Shown here piece after piece: positions 8,728 through 16,225 of a DNA stretch of 36,399 nucleotides. The notes under the pieces are model-generated. The model saw nothing but the letters and a program-made list of their open reading frames with translations, had not been told where the DNA came from and did not search any database. Within the stretch, counting starts at the first letter, position 1; every line of letters starts with the position of its first letter. The position numbers and the translations under genes are program-made. The stretch is taken from NCBI RefSeq assembly GCF_004684805.1, contig NZ_SRID01000026.1:1-36399 (forward strand). The letters are read 5' to 3'. The stretch is from Streptomyces palmae. GTDB taxonomy: Bacteria > Actinomycetota > Actinomycetes > Streptomycetales > Streptomycetaceae.

Positions 8728-9321
8728 CTACTCGCCCCGGCCGGCTTCCTGGGCCGCACGCTCCACCCGGTCCCGGTAGCCCTGCCACCATGCCGGATCG
8801 CCCGACGGCATGTTGTCGTTGCCGTCGGTCATCCCCACCGCGCCGTCGACGAGCTCCCGGACGATGTCGGCGTGGCCGGCGTGGCGTTGGGTATCGGCGA
8901 TCGCGTGGACCATGGCACGGTGCAGGGTCACCTCGTTCCGGTGGCTGGGCCACCAGGGCACCGTGCCCACCGCGTCCAGCGCCAGCGCCTCGATCGTGGC
9001 GTCCGCGTGCGCCCAGGCGCGGCGGTAGAGCGCCACGATGTACTCGCGTGACTCGTCGGCGGTGGCCCACATGTCCGCGTTCGGCTCGGCGTCGTCCGCG
9101 AGCCAGGGCACCGGTTCGCTCGGCGGCCGTCCGAAGGTGTCGCCGAAGTACCCGAGTTCCACCCCGACCACGTGCTTCACCAGCCCCAGGAGGTTGGTGC
9201 CGGTCGGCGTCAGCGGGCGGCGGATGTCGTACTCCGAGAGCCCTTCGAGCTTCCACAGCAGGGCATCGCGGGCGGACTGCAGATAGAGGTGGAGTTCAGC
9301 CTTGAAATCCGAGGTGGTCAT
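8728..9321 (-). CDS. DinB/DUF664 family protein
   Basis: A 197-residue four-helix-bundle protein of the DinB/YfiT superfamily (DUF664 branch). The His residues in LGLVKHVVGVELGYFG and in the TQRHAGHADIVRELVDG helix match the metal-binding triad positions of this family. In actinobacteria many relatives are mycothiol-dependent S-transferases or isomerases, so a thiol-linked detoxification role is reasonable but unproven. It is convergent with the ABC exporter, 16 nt away. The ribosome-binding site is weak (GGCTCC). The 224 nt upstream (9322-9545) hold no gene I can support. Confidence 0.8.
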   Translation of the reverse strand: MTTSDFKAELHLYLQSARDALLWKLEGLSEYDIRRPLTPTGTNLLGLVKHVVGVELGYFGDTFGRPPSEPVPWLADDAEPNADMWATADESREYIVALYRRAWAHADATIEALALDAVGTVPWWPSHRNEVTLHRAMVHAIADTQRHAGHADIVRELVDGAVGMTDGNDNMPSGDPAWWQGYRDRVERAAQEAGRGE

Positions 9322-9545
9322 GGAGCCAGTCTGCCGCCGGAGCGATCTTTGTCCAGCGCGTTTGTCCGACCGCGAGCAGCGCAGGAGGCCCGGTTGTCCT
9401 GCTCGAAGGCGAGCAACTGCGGGGCGTGACCTGGACGGTGCGGCCGTATCTCGGGCATGACCGCGCATAAGGGCAGCCCGACCGCGGCCCGGTCCGCGAT
9501 TTCCGGCCGGCTGGCTCCGCGGCATACGACGCCTCGGTACGCGCC

Positions 9546-10937
9546 TCAGGCGACGGGTGCCGGGGTGTGGCTACCGGTGGCGCCCCGGGTGAGTGCCTGT
9601 CGCGCCTGGGCGAGCCTGCGGACCGCCTCGGTGAGCCGGTCCGAGGGGAGCGTGTACGGCAGGCGGATGTGGCGTTCGAAGGCCCCGCCGATCCCGAATC
9701 GCGGCCCGGCCGCGATGGTCACCCCGTGGTCGGGCGCGATCGCCGCCAGCCGTGAGCTGACGGGCTCGGGGAACGCCGCCCAGAGCGTGATGCCTCCGGC
9801 GGGTGGCGGCGCCTGGACGTCCGGCAGGTGCTCGGCGAGTGCCTGCCTCAGGGCGTCACATCGCGAGCGCAGCCGCCGGAGGGTGTCGGGGCGCTCGGTC
9901 TGGTGCGTGGTCAGCAGGTGGGCCGCTGCCAGCTGCTCCAGGACCGGGGTGCCGAGGTCCGTGGCGGGGCGGGCCTGTTCGAGGCGCTGCAGGAGTGCGG
10001 GCACGGCGCGGATCCAGCCGATGCGCAGGCCGCCCCAGACGCTCTTGGACACCGAGCCGACGCTGATGGCGGTCGGCATGTGCAGGGCGAAGGGCTCCGG
10101 TTTCGTGCCGTCCAGGGCCAGATCGGCCATGGTCTCGTCGATGACCGTGGGACAGGCGAGCCGGAGCCGGTGCCGCACGCTCCCGGACATGCACATCCCG
10201 GTCGGGTTGTGGAAGTCGGGTATCAGATAGGCCAGTTGCGCGGCGCGCCCTGCGGCGTGCAGTTGCTCCGGGTCCCAGCCGGACGCCCCGAGGGGCACGG
10301 GCAGGAGTCTGGCACGCGCCTCGGTGAAGGTCCTGATCGCGTGCGGGTAGGTGGGGTGGTCGATCAGGACCCGGTCGCGCGGGGCCAGGAGGGTGCGCGC
10401 CAGCAGGCCGAGCGCGTGCTGCGCACCGTTGGTGACCATGATGTGGTCGGGCGCCGTGGGCAGCCCTCTGCGCTGGTACCAGCCGGCGACCGCCTCTCGC
10501 AGCTCTGCGATGCCGTACCGGTCGTACCCGTGCCGCTCGAAGTGGAGCGGCAGGCGTTCCAGGGCGGCGGCGAAGGCGGCGTGGAGGATCCCGGCGGGTG
10601 CGGGCGGCGCGGCGAAGGACAGGTCGATGGTGTCCGCGTCGGGGCCGGTCGGGCGCTCCGGCGGCGCGTCGTGCGGGAGCCGCACCGTCGCTCTGGCGCG
10701 CGCTCGCGTGGTGAGGTACCCCTGCTCGACCAGGGTGCGGTAGGCGGCGCCGACGGTGGTCCTGCTGGTGCCGAGCACGGCGGCCAGGTCCCGCTCGCTG
10801 GGCACCGCCGCCCCGAGCGAGAGGCGTCCGTCCAGGACCAGCAGCCGCAACCGGTCCGAGAGGCGCTGGTGCGCGGGCCCCGGCCCGTCCCGCCAGTCCC
10901 CCACCATGCGGGCCACCGCGTGCGAACTCGTCTTCAC
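9546..10937 (-). CDS. MocR-type GntR/aminotransferase transcription regulator
   Basis: A 463-residue chimera. The GntR winged helix (residues ~20-88; VPSERDLAAVLGTSRTTV is the recognition region) is followed by a fold-type I aminotransferase-like domain. The domain has the PLP lysine in GSVSKSVWGG and conserved NPTG (DFHNPTGMCMSG). MocR proteins usually sense pyridoxal phosphate or an amino compound. It is divergent from a YczE-like membrane protein, a recurrent pairing in which the regulator controls the transporter. The GTG start at 10937 has a weak ribosome-binding site; ATG 10907 is an alternative. Confidence 0.9.
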   Translation of the reverse strand: MKTSSHAVARMVGDWRDGPGPAHQRLSDRLRLLVLDGRLSLGAAVPSERDLAAVLGTSRTTVGAAYRTLVEQGYLTTRARARATVRLPHDAPPERPTGPDADTIDLSFAAPPAPAGILHAAFAAALERLPLHFERHGYDRYGIAELREAVAGWYQRRGLPTAPDHIMVTNGAQHALGLLARTLLAPRDRVLIDHPTYPHAIRTFTEARARLLPVPLGASGWDPEQLHAAGRAAQLAYLIPDFHNPTGMCMSGSVRHRLRLACPTVIDETMADLALDGTKPEPFALHMPTAISVGSVSKSVWGGLRIGWIRAVPALLQRLEQARPATDLGTPVLEQLAAAHLLTTHQTERPDTLRRLRSRCDALRQALAEHLPDVQAPPPAGGITLWAAFPEPVSSRLAAIAPDHGVTIAAGPRFGIGGAFERHIRLPYTLPSDRLTEAVRRLAQARQALTRGATGSHTPAPVA

Positions 10938-10953
10938 CGGACCAGCCTAGGCG

Positions 10954-10980
10954 ATCTGGCTATGGAATCGGGGTCCAGAT
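10954..10980. promoter_or_regulatory. Candidate MocR operator in the divergent gap
   Basis: ATCTGG (10954-10959) and CCAGAT (10975-10980) form a 6-base inverted repeat with a 15-nt spacer in the 61-nt gap between the MocR and YczE genes. Position suits control of both promoters. The length is short, so chance is possible. Confidence 0.4.
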
Positions 10981-10998
10981 GCCCCGGAGGCTTGCGCC

Positions 10999-11709
10999 AT
11001 GACTTCTCCCGTTCGCGCCGCGCGACTCTCCGCCCCTGCCCCCTGTCACGACCGTCCCGCGATGGCGCGCATGGACGCCTTCGCCCAACTCCGCGCGGGC
11101 CGGACGGCGCGCCGCCTCCCCCAGCTCCTGGTGGGCCTGGTGGGGTACGGCGCGGCCGTCATGGTGCTCGTCCGGTCCGGTCTCGGCACGGCCAGCTGGA
11201 GCGTCCTCACCGACGGTACGGCCACGTCCCTCGGCATCTCGTTCGGGTGGGCCACCAACCTGATCTCGCTGCTGGTGCTCCTCGCCTGGATACCCCTGCG
11301 GGAACTCCCGGGGCTCGGCACCGTGCTCAACGTCGCGATCGTCGGCTTCGCCGCGGACGCCACCGCGGTCGTGCTGCCCGACCCCTCGGGGACGCCCGCC
11401 CGGATCGGCTACCTCCTCGCCGGCCTCGCCGCCCTGGCCTTCTTCGACGCGCTCTACCTCGGCGCGCAGTTCGGGCCGGGCCCCCGCGACGGCATCATGA
11501 CCGGGCTCGTCCGCCTCACCCGCCTCCCCGTCGCGGTGGTGCGGACCGGCATCGAGGTGACCGTCGCCGGCCTCGGCTGGGTCCTCGGCGGAGACCTCGG
11601 GCTCGGGACCGTACTCGTCGCGCTGTGCATGGGGCCGCTGGTCGGCTACTTCCTGCCGCGCCTGACGGTTCGCCTCCCCGCCGCGCGGGACGGCCAGGAG
11701 CACGGCTGA
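10999..11709 (+). CDS. YczE-like membrane protein
   Basis: A 236-residue integral membrane protein with about five hydrophobic segments after a polar N-terminus of ~38 residues. The first segment carries GLVGYGAAVMVLVRSGLGTASW, close to the YczE/YyaS/YitT group pattern in which a Gly-rich helix is followed by a 'GLGTASWSVL' turn. Function is unknown; partners of MocR regulators are thought to move small metabolites. The ATG has GGAGG 8 nt upstream. It is divergent from the MocR regulator, which probably controls it. Confidence 0.85.
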   Translation: MTSPVRAARLSAPAPCHDRPAMARMDAFAQLRAGRTARRLPQLLVGLVGYGAAVMVLVRSGLGTASWSVLTDGTATSLGISFGWATNLISLLVLLAWIPLRELPGLGTVLNVAIVGFAADATAVVLPDPSGTPARIGYLLAGLAALAFFDALYLGAQFGPGPRDGIMTGLVRLTRLPVAVVRTGIEVTVAGLGWVLGGDLGLGTVLVALCMGPLVGYFLPRLTVRLPAARDGQEHG

Positions 11710-11743
11710 CGACCTGCCGCCCATCGACCGTACGGCCCGTCGG

Positions 11744-11761
11744 GTCAGCCGAACGGCTGAC
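11744..11761. promoter_or_regulatory. Perfect 18-base palindrome between YczE and MFS genes
   Basis: GTCAGCCG-AA-CGGCTGAC lies 34 nt after the YczE-like stop and 116 nt before the MFS start. It may be a repressor site for the transporter or a hairpin terminator. There is no T tract, and the 2-nt centre suits a protein-binding site better than a hairpin loop. Confidence 0.45.
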
Positions 11762-11877
11762 TCGGCACCGCCGGAGACAGGACATGCCCGAGGCACGGGG
11801 GAATCTGTGCTGCCGTGGACCCCTGGTGCCGCGCGTGCTCCCGTGAGGCCGCGGCGGAGTTCGGGGAGGTGCGTGCT

Positions 11878-13485
11878 GTGCGGCGCTGGCGGGCCCTGGG
11901 CATCCTCGGGACGGCCCAGTTCCTGATGGTGCTGGACACCTCGGTGATGAACGTCGCGATCAGCCGGCTGGTCGAGGACTTCGATACCGAGGTCACCGCG
12001 ATCCAGGCCGTCATCACCCTCTACACCCTGGTCATGGCCGCATTCATGATCACCGGGGGCAAGCTCGGCGACATGCTCGGACGCCGGCGCGCGTTCGTCA
12101 TCGGCCTGGTCGTCTACGGCGTGGGGTCCGCGCTCACAGCCTCGGCTCCGGTGCTGTGGGTGCTCGCGATCGGCTGGTCGGTGATCGAGGGGCTCGGCGC
12201 GTCGCTGGTCCTGCCCGCTCTGGCGGCCCTGGTGGCCGGGACGTACGAGGGCCGGGACCGGGCCGTCGCCTTCGGTGTCATGGGAGGGCTGGCCGGGGCG
12301 GGCATCGCGGTCGGGCCGCTTCTCGGCGGCTGGGTGACGACGTATCTGACGTGGCGTCTCGTGTTCGCCGCCGAGGTCGTCGTGGTGGTGGTCATCCTCC
12401 TGTGCGTGGGATGGATCGAGGAGCACCCGCGAACGGGGCCGCGGGCGCGGCTCGACGCCGTCGGCGCCGTACTGTCCGCGGTCGGCCTGGCCCTCGTGGT
12501 CATGGGGGTGCTGCAGAGCAGTTCATGGGGATGGCTGCGCCCCCGCAACTCCCCGGTCACCGTCTTCGGGTTCTCCCTCACCCTGTTCGTCATCGCGGCG
12601 GGTGGCGTCGTCCTGCACCTGTTCCGGGCGTGGGAGGGACGGGTGGAGGCGCGGGGCGGAGATCCGCTCGTGCGGTACTCGCTGTTCGCCATCCCCCCGC
12701 TGCGGTCCGGACTGACCATGCTGCTCGGCCAGAACCTCATCCTGCTCGGCCTGTTCTTCGCCATCCCCCTGTATCTCCAGGTCGTCCAGGGCTTCGACGC
12801 CTTCGAGACCGGTCTGCGGTTGCTGCCGGTCTCGGTCACCATGCTGCTGGCCGCCATGGCCGGCCCGCTCGCCAGTCGGTTCGCCGGACCTCGGGCGGTC
12901 GTACGGTCGGGCCTGCTGGTCCTGTTCGCGGCGATCCTGTGGCTGCTCGCCACGATCGAGCCCCGGATCGACAATCTCTCGTTCGCGTTCGCGATGGCCC
13001 TCCTGGGCCTGGGGATGGGCCTGCTCGCCTCGCAACTGGGGAATGTGACGCAGTCGAGCGTGGGGGAGGCCGCCCGCGGCGAGGTGGGCGGCCTCCAGTA
13101 CACCGCCCAGAACCTCGGTTCCTCCCTCGGCACCGCACTCATCGGCTCCCTGCTGATCGGCGCCCTGGTGAACGCGTTCACCACGAAGATCGAGGACAAC
13201 CCCAAGGTGTCGAACGCCGCGCACCAGCAGGTGGGTATCGCCATCGAGGCCGGAGTCAGCTTCGTCAGCACGGACCAGGTACGGGCCGCCGCCGAGAACG
13301 CCGCACTGCCGCCGTCCGAGGTCGACGCGCTGGCGCACGCCTATGCCGACGCTCAGCTGGAAGCCCTCAAGGCGGCCATCCTGGCCACCGGCGGCGTCAC
13401 GCTCGCCTGCCTCGCGTTCACCCGACCCCTCCCCACGCGACGGCAGGCCGAGCAGCGGCCGGACACCACGGCGGCGGCGTCCTGA
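11878..13485 (+). CDS. DHA2-family MFS drug efflux transporter
   Basis: A 535-residue, 14-helix proton-coupled antiporter of the EmrB/QacA type. Visible family motifs are the first-helix LDTSVMNVAI (motif D1-like), the loop GKLGDMLGRRRAF (motif A) and GIAVGPLLGGWV (motif C, antiporter motif). A GTG at 11878 is preferred because GGGGAGG ends 8 nt upstream. The longer reading from GTG 11815 adds 21 charged residues and has no ribosome-binding site. Substrate is unknown. No regulator gene is next to it, although an 18-base palindrome lies upstream. Confidence 0.93.
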   Translation: MRRWRALGILGTAQFLMVLDTSVMNVAISRLVEDFDTEVTAIQAVITLYTLVMAAFMITGGKLGDMLGRRRAFVIGLVVYGVGSALTASAPVLWVLAIGWSVIEGLGASLVLPALAALVAGTYEGRDRAVAFGVMGGLAGAGIAVGPLLGGWVTTYLTWRLVFAAEVVVVVVILLCVGWIEEHPRTGPRARLDAVGAVLSAVGLALVVMGVLQSSSWGWLRPRNSPVTVFGFSLTLFVIAAGGVVLHLFRAWEGRVEARGGDPLVRYSLFAIPPLRSGLTMLLGQNLILLGLFFAIPLYLQVVQGFDAFETGLRLLPVSVTMLLAAMAGPLASRFAGPRAVVRSGLLVLFAAILWLLATIEPRIDNLSFAFAMALLGLGMGLLASQLGNVTQSSVGEAARGEVGGLQYTAQNLGSSLGTALIGSLLIGALVNAFTTKIEDNPKVSNAAHQQVGIAIEAGVSFVSTDQVRAAAENAALPPSEVDALAHAYADAQLEALKAAILATGGVTLACLAFTRPLPTRRQAEQRPDTTAAAS

Positions 13486-13545
13486 TCCCGGGACCGAGCG
13501 GGACCCGCTCCCTCGTGGGCGTCAGGGCCGCAGTCGCCGCGAGGC

Positions 13546-13965
13546 TCACGCCCCCGGCCGGGCGTCGATGTCGGCGATCAGGGCCTCGACGCGCCGCCGG
13601 ATCTCGTCGCGGATGGGACGGACCGCCTCGACACCCTTGCCGGCCGGGTCTTCCAGGGCCCAGTCGAGGTACGTCCTGCCGGGGAAGACCGGGCAGACGT
13701 CGCCGCAGCCCATGGTGATGACGTAGTCGGAGGCCTGGACGGCCTCGGGGGTCAGGATCTTCGGCGCGGCCGCGGAGATGTCGACGCCGGCCTCCCGCAT
13801 GGCCTCGACCGCGGCCGGGTTGATCTGGTCGCCCGGCAGGGAGCCGGCGGACCGGACCTCGATCCGGTCGCCGGCGAGGTGGCCGAGGAATCCGGCGGCC
13901 ATCTGCGAACGGCCGGCGTTGTGGACGCAGACGAACAGCACGGAGGCGAGCGGGGCAACGGGCAT
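13546..13965 (-). CDS. arsC: Arsenate reductase, low-molecular-weight phosphatase type
   Basis: Reduces arsenate to arsenite for export by Acr3. The 139-residue protein has the P-loop C13-VHNAGRS with catalytic Cys13, the acid pair in LDWALEDP (Asp101), and Cys87 and Cys91 in MGCGDVCP. The second and third Cys suggest the thioredoxin-coupled intramolecular disulfide relay rather than the mycothiol-only class, though their spacing is not identical to the S. aureus enzyme. GAAGGA precedes the ATG. It is divergent from arsR-acr3 and shares their control region. Confidence 0.93.
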   Translation of the reverse strand: MPVAPLASVLFVCVHNAGRSQMAAGFLGHLAGDRIEVRSAGSLPGDQINPAAVEAMREAGVDISAAAPKILTPEAVQASDYVITMGCGDVCPVFPGRTYLDWALEDPAGKGVEAVRPIRDEIRRRVEALIADIDARPGA

Positions 13966-14021
13966 CGGGGATCTTCCTTCGGGCTGCGGGACCGGACGGC
14001 GGTCTGCGTGCGGGGCCTCTG

Positions 14022-14093
14022 ATCAGTCCAGCCTGATATCAATCGGGGATGATGTGAAAGTATCAGCACATGCTGACATCAGTCGATGCTGAT
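14022..14093. promoter_or_regulatory. Three ArsR-type operator elements (ATCAG-N6-CTGA)
   Basis: The pattern ATCAG-N6-CTGA(T) occurs at 14022-14037, 14062-14077 and 14078-14093. The second and third abut and cover the arsR start codon (14070-14072) and first codons. The first lies between the two divergent starts. All three are directly visible; assignment to the adjacent ArsR is inference. Confidence 0.7.
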
Positions 14094-14378
14094 CTGATCC
14101 GAGCGCTGGCCGACCCCCTCCGGCTGCGCATCGTCACCCTGCTCGCCAAGGAGACGCTCTGCACCACGCACCTGGTCGAGGAGACCGGCGCGAAGCAGAC
14201 CAACCTCTCCAACCACCTGAAGGTGCTGCGGGAGGCCGGGGTCGTGGAGACCGAGCCCTGCGGCCGGTTCACCTACTACAGGCTGCGCCCGGACGCGATC
14301 GCCCGCCTCGCCGGTCAGCTCGCCGAACTGGCGGATTCCGCCCGGAGCGCCGCCGACCGCAAGAGGACCTGCCCGTGA
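14070..14378 (+). CDS. arsR: ArsR-family metalloregulator of arsC/acr3
   Basis: A 102-residue winged-helix repressor. The recognition helix reads TNLSNHLKVLREAG, followed by the wing (GRFTYYRL). It lacks the classical CVCD pair of arsenic sensors at the start of helix 3; the region reads LCTTHL, with a single Cys31. Other cysteines are Cys64 in the wing (EPCGRF) and Cys101 near the end. Arsenic may therefore be bound by a different Cys set, as known in other divergent ArsR proteins. The start codon lies inside one of three repeated operator elements, implying tight autoregulation. Its stop overlaps the acr3 GTG by 4 nt. Confidence 0.9.
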   Translation: MLTSVDADLIRALADPLRLRIVTLLAKETLCTTHLVEETGAKQTNLSNHLKVLREAGVVETEPCGRFTYYRLRPDAIARLAGQLAELADSARSAADRKRTCP

Positions 14379-15484
14379 CCCGCACCGAAGCACCCGCGAC
14401 CGCCGAGGAGACCTCGATCGTCGCGAAGCTGTCGACCCTCGACCGCTTCCTCGCCGTCTGGATCCTGCTCGCCATGGCCCTCGGCCTCGGCCTGGGCCGG
14501 GCCATCCCCGGCCTGGACGACGCCCTGGCCAAGGTGGAGATCGGCGGTGTCTCGCTGCCGATCGCCCTGGGCCTGCTGGTCATGATGTATCCGGTCCTGG
14601 CCAAGGTCCGCTACGACAGGCTCGACGCCGTCACCGGCGACAAGAGGCTGATGGTCTCCTCACTGGCCATCAACTGGCTCATCGGACCCGCGGTGATGTT
14701 CGCCCTGGCATGGATCTTCCTGCCGGACCTGCCCGAGTACCGCACCGGACTGATCATCGTCGGCCTGGCCCGCTGCATCGCCATGGTCATCATCTGGAAC
14801 GACCTGGCCTGCGGCGACCGCGAGGCCGCCGCCGTACTGGTCGCGCTGAACTCGGTCTTCCAGGTCCTGGCCTTCGGCCTGCTGGGCTGGTTCTACCTCG
14901 ACCTGCTGCCCGACTGGCTCGGCCTGGGCGACGGCCGGCACCTGGACATCTCCACGGGGAAGATCGCCCTGAACGTCGCCATCTTCCTGGGCATCCCCCT
15001 GCTGGCCGGTTTCCTCACCCGCCGCATCGGCGAGAAGAGGCTCGGCCGCGAGAGGTACGAGGCGGGCTTCCTGCCGAGGATCGGGCCCTGGGCCCTGTAC
15101 GGGCTGCTGTTCACGATCGTCGTCCTCTTCGCCCTGCAGGGGAAGACGATCACTTCGCAGCCGCTGGACGTGGCGCGGATCGCGCTTCCGCTACTGGTCT
15201 ACTTCGCGGTGATGTGGTTCGGCACCTTCGCCCTCGGCAAGGCCATCGGCCTGGCCTACGACCGCACCGCCACCCTCGCCTTCACCGCCGCCGGCAACAA
15301 CTTCGAGCTGGCCATCGCGGTCGCCATCGCGACCTTCGGCGTCACCTCCGGCCAGGCCCTGTCCGGCGTGGTCGGCCCGCTGATCGAGGTGCCCGTCCTG
15401 GTCGCCCTCGTCTACGTCTCCCTGGCCTGGCGGCGCCGGTTCGGCGCGACCCGGCAGCGAACCCCGGCCACCCAGGACAGTTGA
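14375..15484 (+). CDS. acr3: Acr3-type arsenite efflux permease
   Basis: A 369-residue membrane protein with about ten helices that exports arsenite produced by ArsC. Family-defining Cys134 sits in GLARCIAMVIIWNDLACGD, and AGNNFELAIAVAIATFG matches the conserved region of later helices. The GTG start overlaps the arsR stop (GTGA), so synthesis is coupled to the regulator. Acr3 (often called ArsB in Streptomyces) is typical of actinobacterial arsenic operons. No ArsA-type ATPase is present, so transport is probably driven by the membrane potential. Confidence 0.95.
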   Translation: MTRTEAPATAEETSIVAKLSTLDRFLAVWILLAMALGLGLGRAIPGLDDALAKVEIGGVSLPIALGLLVMMYPVLAKVRYDRLDAVTGDKRLMVSSLAINWLIGPAVMFALAWIFLPDLPEYRTGLIIVGLARCIAMVIIWNDLACGDREAAAVLVALNSVFQVLAFGLLGWFYLDLLPDWLGLGDGRHLDISTGKIALNVAIFLGIPLLAGFLTRRIGEKRLGRERYEAGFLPRIGPWALYGLLFTIVVLFALQGKTITSQPLDVARIALPLLVYFAVMWFGTFALGKAIGLAYDRTATLAFTAAGNNFELAIAVAIATFGVTSGQALSGVVGPLIEVPVLVALVYVSLAWRRRFGATRQRTPATQDS

Positions 15485-15670
15485 GGCATCACCCTGGGTT
15501 CCCGATCCGCGCCGAGCAGATCGCCGGCCCGGCGGCCACCAGGCCTCCGGGCCGCTGCCGTACGTGTACGCCACGGCCCACCGCCCCCCTGCCGCACGGC
15601 GCCCGCCCGCCACCGGATGCCGCTCCACCCCGGAGACACGCGCCGGGGACCGCCGGCCGGTCGCGGTCGA

Positions 15671-16042
15671 CTACCTCGGCGCGGCGGTCAGCAGCTTGCC
15701 CATCGCGGCCAGCACGGAAGGCTCGACCCGGTAGTGCACCCAGGTGCCGCGCCGCTCGGAGGTCAGCAGCCCGGCCTCCTTCAGCTTCTTCAGATGGTGG
15801 GAGACCGTCGGCTGGGAGACACCGACGTCGGAGATGTCGCACACACACGCCTCGCCACCCTCGTGGGAGGCCACGGCGGAGAACAGGCGCAGCCGCACCG
15901 GATCACCCAGCGCCTTGAACATCCGCGCCGCCACCTCGGCCTCCTCCGCGGTGAGCGGGCGCTCGGCGAGCGGCGGGCAGCACGGCGCCACCGCGTCGGC
16001 GGCCGCGGGCTCGATCGACGGCGGGACCCTGGTATTCGACAT
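15671..16042 (-). CDS. arsR: Second ArsR-family arsenic sensor (CVCD type)
   Basis: A 123-residue repressor with the classical arsenic motif C66-V-C68-D at the start of the DNA-reading region, followed by VSQPTVSHHLKKLKEAGL and a wing (GTWVHYRV). An extra Cys pair (C21-C22) near the N-terminus could complete a three-Cys site. Its ATG lies inside the left operator block, and it is divergent from the arsO-like gene, which has a near-copy of the same block. It is clearly different from the first ArsR, which lacks the CVCD motif, so the locus has two sensors. Confidence 0.92.
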   Translation of the reverse strand: MSNTRVPPSIEPAAADAVAPCCPPLAERPLTAEEAEVAARMFKALGDPVRLRLFSAVASHEGGEACVCDISDVGVSQPTVSHHLKKLKEAGLLTSERRGTWVHYRVEPSVLAAMGKLLTAAPR

Positions 16043-16073
16043 GCATCTATGTTGACACATGTCGAAGCAGGTG
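16034..16073. promoter_or_regulatory. ArsR operator block, left copy
   Basis: A perfect inverted repeat TTCGACATG (16035-16043) / CATGTCGAA (16058-16066) overlaps the start codon of the second arsR. The 40-base block matches the block at 16133-16172 at 35 positions in direct orientation. Confidence 0.75.
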
Positions 16074-16132
16074 CGGGTCGGCAGGCGGTCGAGGTCGCCG
16101 GGAAGCGGCGGCGACCGCGACACACTCCAGGA

Positions 16133-16172
16133 ATTCGACATCCGTCTATGTTGACAGCTGTCGAAACAGGTG
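16133..16172. promoter_or_regulatory. ArsR operator block, right copy
   Basis: Contains TTCGACA (16134-16140) / TGTCGAA (16159-16165) and is a 35/40 copy of 16034-16073. It lies 54 nt upstream of the arsO-like start, with TTGACA at 16151-16156 as a possible -35. A separate hairpin ATCGAC-AATC-GTCGAT at 16193-16208 sits just before the ribosome-binding site. Confidence 0.75.
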
Positions 16173-16225
16173 TAACGCTGACAGCACAAGCCATCGACAA
16201 TCGTCGATACAGAGAGGGAGTCGCT

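Noticed and set aside
11815..11877. Longer MFS start at GTG 11815
   Set aside because: There is no ribosome-binding site there, while GTG 11878 has GGGGAGG at the right distance.
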